NCBI GenBank assembly: GCA_000697335.1 | Contig: JNEM01010958.1 | Location: 1-29,285, forward strand | Length of the DNA stretch: 29,285 nt | From: Conidiobolus incongruus B7586 | Lineage: Eukaryota > Entomophthoromycota > Entomophthoromycetes > Entomophthorales > Conidiobolaceae | Direction of reading: 5' to 3' | In this document: positions 19,550 through 29,285 of the stretch, one piece after another | Numbering within the stretch: the stretch's first letter is position 1 | How the letters are laid out: each line of letters starts with the position of its first letter | The notes under the pieces: model-generated | The model's database searches: none | What the model was told of the DNA's origin: nothing | What the model saw: only the letters and a program-made list of their open reading frames with translations | Program-made: the position numbers and the translations under genes

Positions 19550-22500
19550 ATGAGTGTTAGTAATATTAAAGTAGTGTGTCGATTTCGACCTCAAAACAAG
19601 TTAGAAGAGTCAAATAATAGTGTTAATATAATAAATATAAATGAAGATAATACATCTTTAACTATTGACGTAAAATTTTCAAATTAATTCAATTTGTTGT
19701 AAAATTAAATATAGAATTAGGTTGAGTCTGAGAATAATTATTTTACTTATGATAAAGTATTCGGTTGGAATTCAAGTCAAAAAGATATTTTTGACTTTTC
19801 TATTAAATCTACCGTTGAAGGTAAATTACAATTTTAAAAATTTAAATAATAGGTCTTGAATCAAATAAATTAAAAAATTATTCTAGATGTTTTGAAAGGT
19901 TACAATGGCACGGTTTTCGCCTATGGCCAAACTGGTAGTGGTAAAACTTATACTATGATGGTAATTTCAATTAAATTCAAAATTCAAACATAATTCTAAT
20001 CCAATGAATTTAGGGTACTGACGATATCACAAGCGATCAAAGGGGGATCATACCTAGAATAGTTGAGAGCATATTTCAGCATATTAACACTTCACCAGAC
20101 TCTATAGAGTATACCGTAAATGTATCTTATATGGAAATCTATATGGAAAGAATAAAGGATTTATTAAACCCTCAAAATGATAACTTACCCATTCATGAAG
20201 ATAAAACAAGAGGAATTTATGTTAAAGGGTTGTTGGAAGTATATGTAACGAGTATTGATGAAGTGTTTCAAGTTATGAAAACTGGTGCACTTGCTAGAGC
20301 TGTCGCTTCGACAAGTAATTTAAATTTCAATATTTTTCAATTCGGTAGTTTGATATATTTTTTTAATAGATATGAATTCTGAAAGTTCCAGATCTCACTC
20401 AATATTCGTTATAACGATAAGTCAGAAAAATCTTCAGGATGGCGGTAGTGTCAAGGTTGGTAAACTTTCTCTAGTGGATTTGGCAGGTTCTGAAAAAGTA
20501 ATCAAATTATATATTACTTCCAATTTCATTCGATCTAAATTATAACCTTTAGGTTGGTAAGACAGGTGCATCTGGACAAACTTTAGAAGAAGCGAAAAAG
20601 ATCAACAAATCGCTATCTTCTTTAGGTATGGTTATTAATGCTTTAACAGATGGCAAAGTAATATCTATTTTATCATACATATTATAATTTTTTAATATTT
20701 TTTTTATTTTTAGTCAACGCATATTCCTTACAGAGACAGTAAATTGACGAGAATCCTTCAAGAATCGCTTGGCGGTAACTCAAGAACCACGTTAATTATC
20801 AACTGTTCTCCATCTTCCTTTAATGCTTCTGAAACTATGAGTACTTTAAGGTTTGGTGAAAGGTAAACAATCTTTCTTGATTAAATCTAAACTGAAAGAA
20901 TTAATACTCTACAATAGAGCTAAGAAGATTCAGAACAAGGCTAAAATCAATCAAGATTTGTCTCCTGCGGAGCTTAAAGCTCATCTTAAGAAGAGCAAAC
21001 TCAAGTGCTTGACATATGAACAATATATTGTTATGCTTGAAAGTGAGCTTGAAATTTGGAGAAATGGTAAAGGATCAAAATTTCGTCATTTTTAATTTTA
21101 TTGTTAACCTTATTTTATAGGTGGTACTGTAAACAAAGAAGATTTCGCCTCAATGGATAAACTATTAGCTTCCAATGGCACAGTGATGACAAAAGCTAAA
21201 AGCGATCCTCAACCATTAGCTACCGCTGCGTCCAACTCAGAAACTGAAAGTCAGCCCAATTCATCAAGGGCAGCTTTAAGTCCCTTACACTTCAGCATGG
21301 GTCCCAATGGTGATGCAATGAGATCGTGGACACCTACAACTGTGGGCGATGAAGATAGTATTGAATATTTTATGAAAGAAAGTGTTCTTACAGATTTACT
21401 TAATGAAAAGGTAAATATAATTCCATTAAATAGCGATTTATCTTAAGTGAATCGCTTTTAGGAAACTGAACTTACGGAACTAACGAAAAAATACGAAGAA
21501 ATGGAGCAAGATAATATGTTCTTGAGGGAAAATGAAATGATTTTGATTCAGGTGAATATAGTTTTAATTATAATTTAATCTCAAATTTATTAACAATTTC
21601 AAAGGAAAACAAAAAATTAATGAACGAATTAACATCTCTGAAAGTATCCCAACAGAAGTTATATTATCAAATTTCTGAATTGACTTTACAAAATGAAGGC
21701 CTCAAAGAAGAGCAGGTTAGATTACAGTCAGAATTAGCTTCTCGTGCACTACTAGACTCTCCCGAACAGCTCCCTACTCCCACATCTTCTATTTCGAATG
21801 AAAAATTAACTCAAATGCTCAACGATCTACCGAGCACTTCGTTAACCAAGCATCACGAAAGATCACTCAAGCATACCCGCTCGCAGCTCACATTCTACGA
21901 GATGGAGCAAAGTGGAAAATCCAAGGGTCTTGAAACTATGCGCATCCAGTTCAAAAAGCTCAAGCAGAAAGAGAGCGAAATAATTCGAGAGAATCTCTTA
22001 CTTAAACAAGAGAAACTCTTCCTCAACCAGAAGTGCGAGATCCTGGAACTCAAGTGGAAGCAGTTGGACAATGAAATGATTAAACTAATTGGTAATTTTA
22101 AAATTTTTATTACTATTGAGTTATATTTTCTAACAATTAATTAGAAACCAATAACGGTGAAAAAATCAGTTTAGATGAATTCAAAGTAAGCATGTTACAA
22201 GTTTGTATTATTAATACTCATAGCTGATTTTAATTTTTTTATTTAGACACAACTTGAATCCCAACAAATGAAAAAGCACGAAGAACTGTTAAAAGAGTTC
22301 GAAAACCTCAAAAATAAATTAGAGATTAAGGAGCGCACTGTCGAAGATACTATACAGTAATAGTTTAATTTTTTTATATTGAAATTTTATTAACATTTTA
22401 TTATAGCGTTGTCGACGAATTGACTCAAGAGAATGAAAAATTGAGGGTATTTTTATTAAATATTTAATGTATTCAATTGCTAATAGTAGGATCTTAGAAT

Positions 22501-23376
22501 CAATTGGCAAATGCTGAACAGCAGTTAACCAATTCAAGTGTTATCAATCAAGCACAAATTGAAAAACTTCAAAAATCAATGGTAAATTTAAAAGTATTTA
22601 TATAGCAATTCATTCGATTAAAAAACTTTCTAATAATATAGCAAAGACAAATTGAAGAATTTGAAAATGTCAAAAGCACATTACATCAAGATCTTGTAAC
22701 GCGATGTGAAAAGATTGTAGAGTTAGAGCTTGCACTCGAAATGGCATTGAACGACACTTCAGGAGAGAGCGATGTCAAACAGATCAAGGTTGACTATCAA
22801 CGTAAGATGACCCATTTAGAATCTCAACTCCACAAAGTGATCAATATCCAGCGCCAACTCATCAGTCAGAATCAGAGTCTCAAGCGCGATATATCAATTT
22901 GCGAGCGTAAGCTTGATACTCGCAACGAACGTATCAAGAGCCTTGAAAGTCTTCTAGAAGATGCTCAGGACCGTACGAGGATGATGACTGACCGCTTCGA
23001 GGAACGTATTAGAAGCATTCGAGAACAGCATGAAAGGAGCAATCTACTTCAATACGGCTACAATCCCACGTCGAATATCCTTCGTGTTCCTCAAAATCTC
23101 TCGAGCAATGCATCGGTCGTCTCCAATTCCAGTGCTGGGAACGAACCTGTTTCACTTCCAGCCAGTAGGATTGCTAAACCACTGCGTGGTGGTGGCAAAG
23201 TTGGTATTAATAATATCATCATAGGCAGTGGCGGCAATGCCAGTACATTATTAGGGGGCTCAGTAGTAAGGTAAGACATATTTTGTCGATTATTTTAGAA
23301 CCATTAATTAATGTTGTTTAGTGGGAAACGTCCCGTTAAAGTGCGATCAACGTCGATATCCAGCAACAATTACTAG
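19550..23376 (+). CDS. Conventional kinesin heavy chain, fungal kinesin-1 (17 exons)
   Basis: A plus-end-directed microtubule motor for vesicles and organelles in hyphae. Seventeen exons with 16 short introns were traced from ATG 19550 to TAG 23374-23376, giving about 983 residues. The motor domain (1 to about 330) starts [14 protein letters not shown]. It has the P-loop GQTGSGKT at 87-94, switch [12 protein letters not shown], switch II DLAGSEK, and the microtubule-binding [19 protein letters not shown]. The neck region ([18 protein letters not shown], then IWRNGGTV) is typical of fungal kinesin-1 and close to zygomycete versions. Long coiled coils follow, with a Ser/Thr/Pro-rich hinge around 395-445. 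The tail carries [12 protein letters not shown] and the autoinhibitory [10 protein letters not shown] motif near 932-941. Fungal kinesin-1 works without light chains. One donor is GTGAAT (after exon 10); all others are GTA. Exon 12 encodes only 14 residues and exon 14 only 13. Confidence 0.96.
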
Positions 23377-23779
23377 CAGTTTATGAATTCAAGGTGAAAA
23401 GGAATTTCATTACAGTATTTAATTATAACGAATAGAACACTACACTATCATTTTGTATATTTTGGCAATTTTGTTGTGATGTTTGATATATATCAAATTA
23501 AATTAATCATTTTAAATTACGATAAACCTGTGAATATTGTTTAAAATACTTTTGATTAAATTATTAATATTACAATGTCTCTTGGATTATTTTGATTGGA
23601 TATATTTGATATCATTTACACTTATTTTTAAAGAATATCTTACAAATCTAAATTCATTAAAAACTATTGTATTTTAATTTATAAGTATGGTCAATTGAGG
23701 ATAAGGTTGATGTAACTATATGAAAAATAGGATGATAAAAATATGCAGAATGAGAAAACTTGATAAAAAAGTAAATGAT
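23377..23779. other. Kinesin 3' region
   Basis: AT-rich 3' untranslated and intergenic DNA. A T6 run on the minus strand within 15 nt of tRNA-Asn copy 4 is a good Pol III terminator. Confidence 0.55.
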
Positions 23780-23853
23780 CGCTCCCAGGTGGGCTTGAAC
23801 CACCAACCTCCCGATTAACAGTCGGACGCGCTAGCCAATTGCGCCATGGAAGC
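23780..23853 (-). tRNA. tRNA-Asn(GTT), copy 4
   Basis: The fourth identical 74-nt tRNA-Asn gene. Of the four it has the clearest terminator, ACTTTTTTATC on the minus strand immediately downstream. Flanks are unrelated to the other copies. Confidence 0.97.
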
Positions 23854-25746
23854 TCAAATGAAAAGTGGGATTAACAATAATATTCTCGCTACTTTGTTTT
23901 GTATATTATATTTTATCTTTATTTTTCATTACCTTCTTTAATCTATTTGTATTCTATATATTCCAAAAATTTAATTTTTTTAATATTATAATTCTCTAAT
24001 CTCTTTATGCATTCAACATTCATACTTACTTTTACAAATTTATATTATTTATATATTTTCACTATTACTTCTAACATAAAATAATTTTTAAAGGGTTTAA
24101 TATCAAATTATACTCAATCGATTTAACAGTTTAACCAAATATTATTGAATAAGGTAGTATAATAAATCTGTCACTCGATGTCAAAACTATTAACAAAGGT
24201 TACTATCAAATTCAGTCCATTTAACTATAAATTATATATTTAATAACTAATAAATTGAGACTTAAATGCAAAATTGAATTTGATCATACTTTATTAGAGT
24301 GCTTGTAATATAAAAAAATTGTCTAATTTAAAATTATATTTTAAACTTAAAATAAAGTATAAATTTATTTATTATATTGTTTCCATTTTGAGAAATTTTG
24401 AAGAATCAAATATCTCATTTCAAAAAAATAGAAAAATTATTTACGAATTTTATATATAAGGAATATATATTTTTAAAATTAAAACATAATTTATTGAATA
24501 CTAAATATCGCATTTTAATTCAATAACATCAAATATTAAACTATTCATGATTGAAATTACTTTTATAGACGAGATATTGTATTAAAAGACAAACAAACTA
24601 TCTTTTTTTTCCATAAAGTATTGTTATAATATTCAAAAAAAGCATAATATTTATTAATCAATACTTTTCACGTATTCCTGGTTATTTTGAAATTTTCGGT
24701 AAAATTTTAAACAATTGATATCATAAACAATCTGATGAAAAAAAACTTAGGTGATATTTTACTATATTATCATATAACTGAATGTCAAACTTGATTTATC
24801 CATTGCAAAAAACCCGAAATTTGGTGAAATATAATAAAATATTGACAACAATTTAATTCAAAAGGGTGTAGAATGTTTATATTATTAATTATTAACTTAA
24901 TTACATATATATTACTTGAAAATGATGTAAAATATAATTAAAGTTAATAATCCATTTTTTTGAATCATAGTTTTTTAGTTTTAAATTATATATTACAGAT
25001 TTTCATATTTAAAACTTCAATTTTCTAATATCATATCATAGTAGTGATATCAAATTTATTAATAATCATGTCAAATTGTGAAATTGAATTATAATTCATT
25101 TTATAAATTTTAGCCAATAGGCGTGAATTCAAAATAAATTCAAGATCAATCAATTTGGAATGTTTTATATAACTCTAAATATTCTACATTTTATCAAGTA
25201 TTATATTTAATTTGAATTAAAAATTTATTATGATAGTTCCAAACAAGTTAATTTAGATATTTAAATAATTTTAAGGAATGTAAGTTATGATTGGTGTGAT
25301 GTTTATGATAATATTCAAAATTACCTAACTTTGTCATTGATTATTCTAAATACTGATTCAATATAAAATGATCAACAATATAGAATACGATTCAAGGTAC
25401 TTGTCAACGTACATTATTTCAGTATTCAATCCATATTATCGTAATATTTATCCTAATTAAGAGAACCTTAATGTATCAATCGATGTAATACAAAAATCGA
25501 AAGTTACAATTGGCAAATTTGACGAAATATCCAATATGTAACTTGGTAAAAAGAGTAAACTTTTGGCACCGTTGAAAATTGTTAAGATTTATACCACCAC
25601 TGATGATGGCTTTTTTGTAATTAGTTAGAATTTTTTAGGCAATTTGACACTGAGAAAATTATAATTTGATGACTATATATATATTTATATATACGTATAT
25701 AACTTTTGATTTGTATTTACAATAATCCTGGTTTGATTATAATATT
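23854..25746. other. Long gene-free stretch upstream of the GPI-type gene
   Basis: About 1.9 kb of AT-rich DNA with only short chance frames. The last 80 bp contain TATATATATATTTATATATACGTATATAAC, written here as two TA-rich blocks around ACGTAT, which likely include the TATA region of the 25747 gene. The CGCGTG-type promoter block of the tandem family is not present. Confidence 0.5.
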
Positions 25747-26457
25747 ATGAAATTCTTATTTATTAGTTTGTTCTTATTTTTGACTATATCATCATCAGTT
25801 AATGGCTCGACAGCAGATCCTAGATATGAAAGATGTGACGGTTCTTGCTCAGGCCATCCTTTTTGTATAGCAGTATGCATGAAAACTTCCGAGTCAGGAA
25901 CTCGAGAGAAGATTCAAAAGTGCAACTCGAAAGATATCCAGGAATGGGCTGAATGTTACGGAGATGGAATTGGACTTCAAAGAGAGCAAATACCGGTATA
26001 TGCTCAGCAATTAACGAAAACTGAAGAGTGCAATAACAAATTTAAATCATTGGAAAATCAATGTAAGAGAAAGTGTAATTATGAAGATGAGGAAGAAGTT
26101 GAAGTGTGTATGGAAAAATGTATGAATGGCAAAGATTTCAATCCTCAAATTTGTTTAGCTCAATTAGCTAAGGTAACGACTCAAGAGCTAGATATAGTGG
26201 ACAAGTGCGAAAGAAAGTGCCCAGGCAATCAGGAAATATCGAAAATATTCGATTGTATTTGCAACTGCAATGTCAAAGTACTGAAAGGATTAGGCATTGA
26301 TGTATCATACCCTAACAATACTAAGCAGAATTCTTCAGCGACTTATACCGCTACATCTCGATACGTGTATAGGTATCAAAAATCTGATGCCAAATCTCAG
26401 TTTGCGAGCTTAGCAATGGCCACTACAATACTCTTGCTAATGATTCAACTGCTTTAA
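25747..26457 (+). CDS. Secreted Cys-rich protein with probable GPI anchor
   Basis: A single-exon protein of 236 residues. Residues 1-20 are a signal peptide (MKFLFISLFLFLTISSSVNG) with likely cleavage after Gly20. The mature part has more than twenty cysteines in paired patterns: CDGSCSGHPFCIAVC, CNSKDIQEWAEC, CKRKC, CMEKC, CERKC and CICNC. A Ser/Thr/Tyr-rich spacer (about 190-215) with NNT and NSS glycosylation sequons follows. The protein ends in a hydrophobic tail (LAMATTILLLMIQLL) without charged residues after it, the form of a GPI-attachment signal. It should therefore be a cell-surface or wall protein. It does not match CFEM spacing. The CX10C, 24-26 residue gap, Cys pattern and the final CX3C pairs match copy D of the tandem array, so it may be a distant, intact member of that family. 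Function unknown. Confidence 0.85.
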   Translation: MKFLFISLFLFLTISSSVNGSTADPRYERCDGSCSGHPFCIAVCMKTSESGTREKIQKCNSKDIQEWAECYGDGIGLQREQIPVYAQQLTKTEECNNKFKSLENQCKRKCNYEDEEEVEVCMEKCMNGKDFNPQICLAQLAKVTTQELDIVDKCERKCPGNQEISKIFDCICNCNVKVLKGLGIDVSYPNNTKQNSSATYTATSRYVYRYQKSDAKSQFASLAMATTILLLMIQLL

Positions 26458-27898
26458 ACTTGATTATTAAATACTGACGCCATTAGTCAAACCCAATAAA
26501 CAACCCATTATTTAATTTTCTTAAATTTCCTAAATCAAGTTGTTTCATTTGTAATATATCAAAAATATAAAAAACATTTATTTAAAAAAAATTTAAACGA
26601 TAATTTACTTACCTAATATACATCACTTGATACATCAAATACATTATAAAATATAACTATGGAAATCTTCCTATAATCTGTTAGGTTTGCGATATTCAAT
26701 ATTTTCTTTATTCAACTCATTTTTAATTCAAATTATGCAAGCCAATCGCCATTTTCAATTAATATTACAAATAAACTTTGTAGCAAATTGATATTGAACT
26801 ATAAAACATATCATATGAAATCATTATATTTAATATTGTATGATATATGTTCTCGATTTAATATAAAATGGGTAATACTAAGTTACTCCTATTGTTAAAA
26901 AATATATTGAATTCAAATAAAAATATGTTAACATTGATAGTTTAAAAACCAACTTTAACTTTCATTGAAAAAATATATTGTATATATAAATTGAAAGTTT
27001 AAATTACAAATATTAATACTATTGCCTGTATAGTTTTATACTATATCTTCCAGTTTAACAAATAGAAAAAAATCAAACCTATATCACAAAAGATTTAATT
27101 CAAAATGAATAATTTTGAAACACAAATATCTGTCAATGAAAATGGGACAAGTTGATATTAATATATTATGTTACTTTTGAATTGATTTCATTTCATTATA
27201 AGAATATTTTTAATTGGAAGTTACATTATAATAAATAATGTTTGAATAAATATTAATCATCAATTATTTTTTTTGAATCGTTAAAAAGATATATAGGCAA
27301 TAGTTTTTTGTAATTGCTACTTATTTAAGTAAATATTAAATTTTGATTTAGCATTTTTGTGAAAATTCTTCAAGATTTTGAATACTTGCATATAAGCATT
27401 TATCTCGAATTTTTCGCAACCAACTAAAATCATTCAGAACTTGTTAAACCACTCTTAAGGTTATGCCAAAATTTATCAATAATATAAAAAACTATAAAAT
27501 AATTTAGAATATATATATAGTGTTAACCTTTTGTTGTCATAGTTTATGCATCTCTGCATTAATATAAGCTAAATGATTATTTACAACTATAATTTTTTCG
27601 ACATATAAGATATTTATCCAATATATTTAATATATCTGAAATAAGGTCAAATTAGCAGTTAGTCATTGTGATTATTTGATTACCTTTGCAATTTAAATTC
27701 AAATTCAAATTATTTAGGCTAGAATTAGAAATTATGACAGAATTCTAGCCTTCAAATCAATGATTTTTTATGAATATCTTCTATTATCTTAGATTTGAAA
27801 AAATGGGAATTTTTTTAATTTCTGGTTTTTCAAACATATTTTTAACTTCAAAAAGTATAATATATGTAAAACAAATAAGAGAATAAATAGTTTTCAAT
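26458..27898. other. Gene-free right-hand spacer
   Basis: AT-rich DNA after the GPI-type gene. All frames are stop-dense, and no tRNA or family remnant was found. CpA and TpG are still present at ordinary frequency here, unlike the block after 27924. Confidence 0.5.
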
Positions 27899-27923
27899 TA
27901 TATATATATATATATATATATAT
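27899..27923. repeat. (TA)n microsatellite
   Basis: About 12 TA units. It marks the boundary between ordinary intergenic DNA and the CpA-poor block that follows. Confidence 0.9.
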
Positions 27924-29285
27924 AATAGCTTTTTTGATTAAAAAATTATCTTTTTAAAATTTATTATTTAATTTATTTATGCTTAAACTAAATAATAAAC
28001 ATCAAAAGTTTTTTATTTTAATATTAGTAAAGCTTAACTATAAACCTTTTAAAATTATTTAAAATTTACAAAAAATTTTTGAAAATAAATTATTATTTAA
28101 ATTAACTATTTATTAATACACTAACTTATAAAAGTAAATTATAAAATCAAAAACACTTATATTTTTACTAATAACTTAATTAATATTTAATAAAATAAAC
28201 TTAAATTAAATAATTAAAATCTATTATATTTATTAATAATATAAATCATTAAATAATAATATTTAGTTATTAATTGGTTAAAATATAAACTTTTAAATTT
28301 TACCTAAGGTGAGTTATAAATTTATAGGTTTTTAGTGATAAAAAAAATTAAAACTTAGTATATCTACCTTTAACTTTTTTAACTTCTTTAAGTTTATAAG
28401 GTATAAAATTAATTAACTTTTTATATTAAAAAAGATTAATCTTGTTTTATATTTCTTAAATATATTTTTAAAGTTAATCTAAATTTTTTATTAAGGGGAA
28501 AACTTTAATAGCTTTTTTTAACTAATCCTAAAGGTATTTAATTAGGTTAAAGTTAAAAAATTAAAGAAACTACTTTATAACTATTATCTTATTATTTTTA
28601 AGCTATTTAATAATAAAAGTTATAATATAACTAAAAGTATTATCTTACTAGAAAATAATATTAAATTTATTTAACCTATATTATTTAATGGTTTTTTTAA
28701 TTTATTATTTAAAATACTTTAATATATTTTAATATTAATTTTTTTATTAACTTTATAAAGATACCTTATACTTAAAAATAACATATATCTTTAAATAATA
28801 ATTAACCTACTATTGTATTTTTAGGTAAAATTAACATAATAGTTATAAAATAATTTTATATCTTTTTTAAAGTATTTAGCTTTTTAATTAAATTTACTAA
28901 AATATATTTTTGTTTTATTAAATTAAATAACTTTAATTAATTTTAGTTTAATATTAATAGTAATATTTAAATTCCCACTTAACTTTACAATAAAATTTCT
29001 TTAGTTAAGAGTGTTTTTTCTTAAAATATAAGTAGTATCTATGCTAACATAAAATATATATAATAATATTAATATTAACTAATATTCTTATATAGTTTTA
29101 TAATTCCTATTATATTTTTATAATAGTATTATATTTACTTATATTATCTAACTTATAAATATACTTCTTATTATATTTATCTATAATTTTAACACATTTA
29201 TGTTTAAGTTTAAATGTGTTTTTATTACTATTTTTAATAATTTTAGTTATAGTAAATTAACTAACACTAATAATTCTAGTAATAT
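27924..29285. other. CpA/TpG/CpG-depleted block, RIP-like decay
   Basis: A hand count in 28201-29285 gives about 9 CpA, 12 TpG and no CpG in 1085 bases, while TpA is extremely common and CpT, ApC, ApG and GpG persist. By contrast one ordinary 60-base line (9781-9840) has five CpA. This context-specific loss is what C-to-T change at CpA sites on both strands leaves behind. All frames are stop-rich. The original sequence cannot be recognised, but a decayed repeat is plausible. The block runs off the window edge. Confidence 0.5.

Noticed and set aside
22319-23279. Frames overlapping the kinesin coiled coil and tail on other frames or strands
   Set aside because: Shadows of kinesin exons 13-16.
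1-29285. CRISPR array, bacterial operon or prophage
   Set aside because: No spaced direct repeats of that kind and no bacterial genes; the introns and tRNAs are eukaryotic.

Overview
This is nuclear DNA of a fungus, most likely an early-diverging (zygomycete-grade) one with a very AT-rich genome. Four things point there. The kinesin is of the fungal conventional type and reads closest, from memory, to zygomycete kinesins. Genes carry many short GT-AG introns (about 45-75 bp). tRNAs lack an encoded CCA. Two genes that yeasts lack, HAUS1 and HROB, are present. Stop codons are standard. No database could be searched.

Layout. 741-814: tRNA-Asn copy 1 (+). 976-3734: HAUS1 (7 exons) and the intronless proteasome ATPase RPT3, both on the minus strand. 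4795-4868: tRNA-Asn copy 2 (-). 5725-12850: a minus-strand tandem array of one small secreted, cysteine-containing protein family. One copy is open (8790-9287), one is nearly intact but has an in-frame TAG in its signal peptide (10505-11098), and five are decayed. 13284-13577: a BRI3-like membrane protein. 13998-14071: tRNA-Asn copy 3 (-), directly joined to a GC-rich island that looks like the truncated 5' end of an unknown gene. 15206-17505: HROB (8 exons, -). 17979-18050: tRNA-Cys. 18592-19148: an EF-hand protein (-), divergent from conventional kinesin (19550-23376, 17 exons, +). 23780-23853: tRNA-Asn copy 4 (-). 25747-26457: a secreted, probably GPI-anchored Cys-rich protein whose cysteine spacing matches the array family. 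From about 27924 to the end lies a gene-free stretch depleted of CpA, TpG and CpG, as in repeat-induced point mutation.

The genes do not form an operon or pathway. Housekeeping genes (proteasome, spindle augmin, recombination factor, kinesin motor) alternate with dispersed identical tRNA-Asn genes and a fast-evolving secreted-protein array. The most distinctive features are the decaying secreted-protein family with its shared promoter block, the gene end cut at a tRNA-Asn gene, and the CpA-depleted terminal region.
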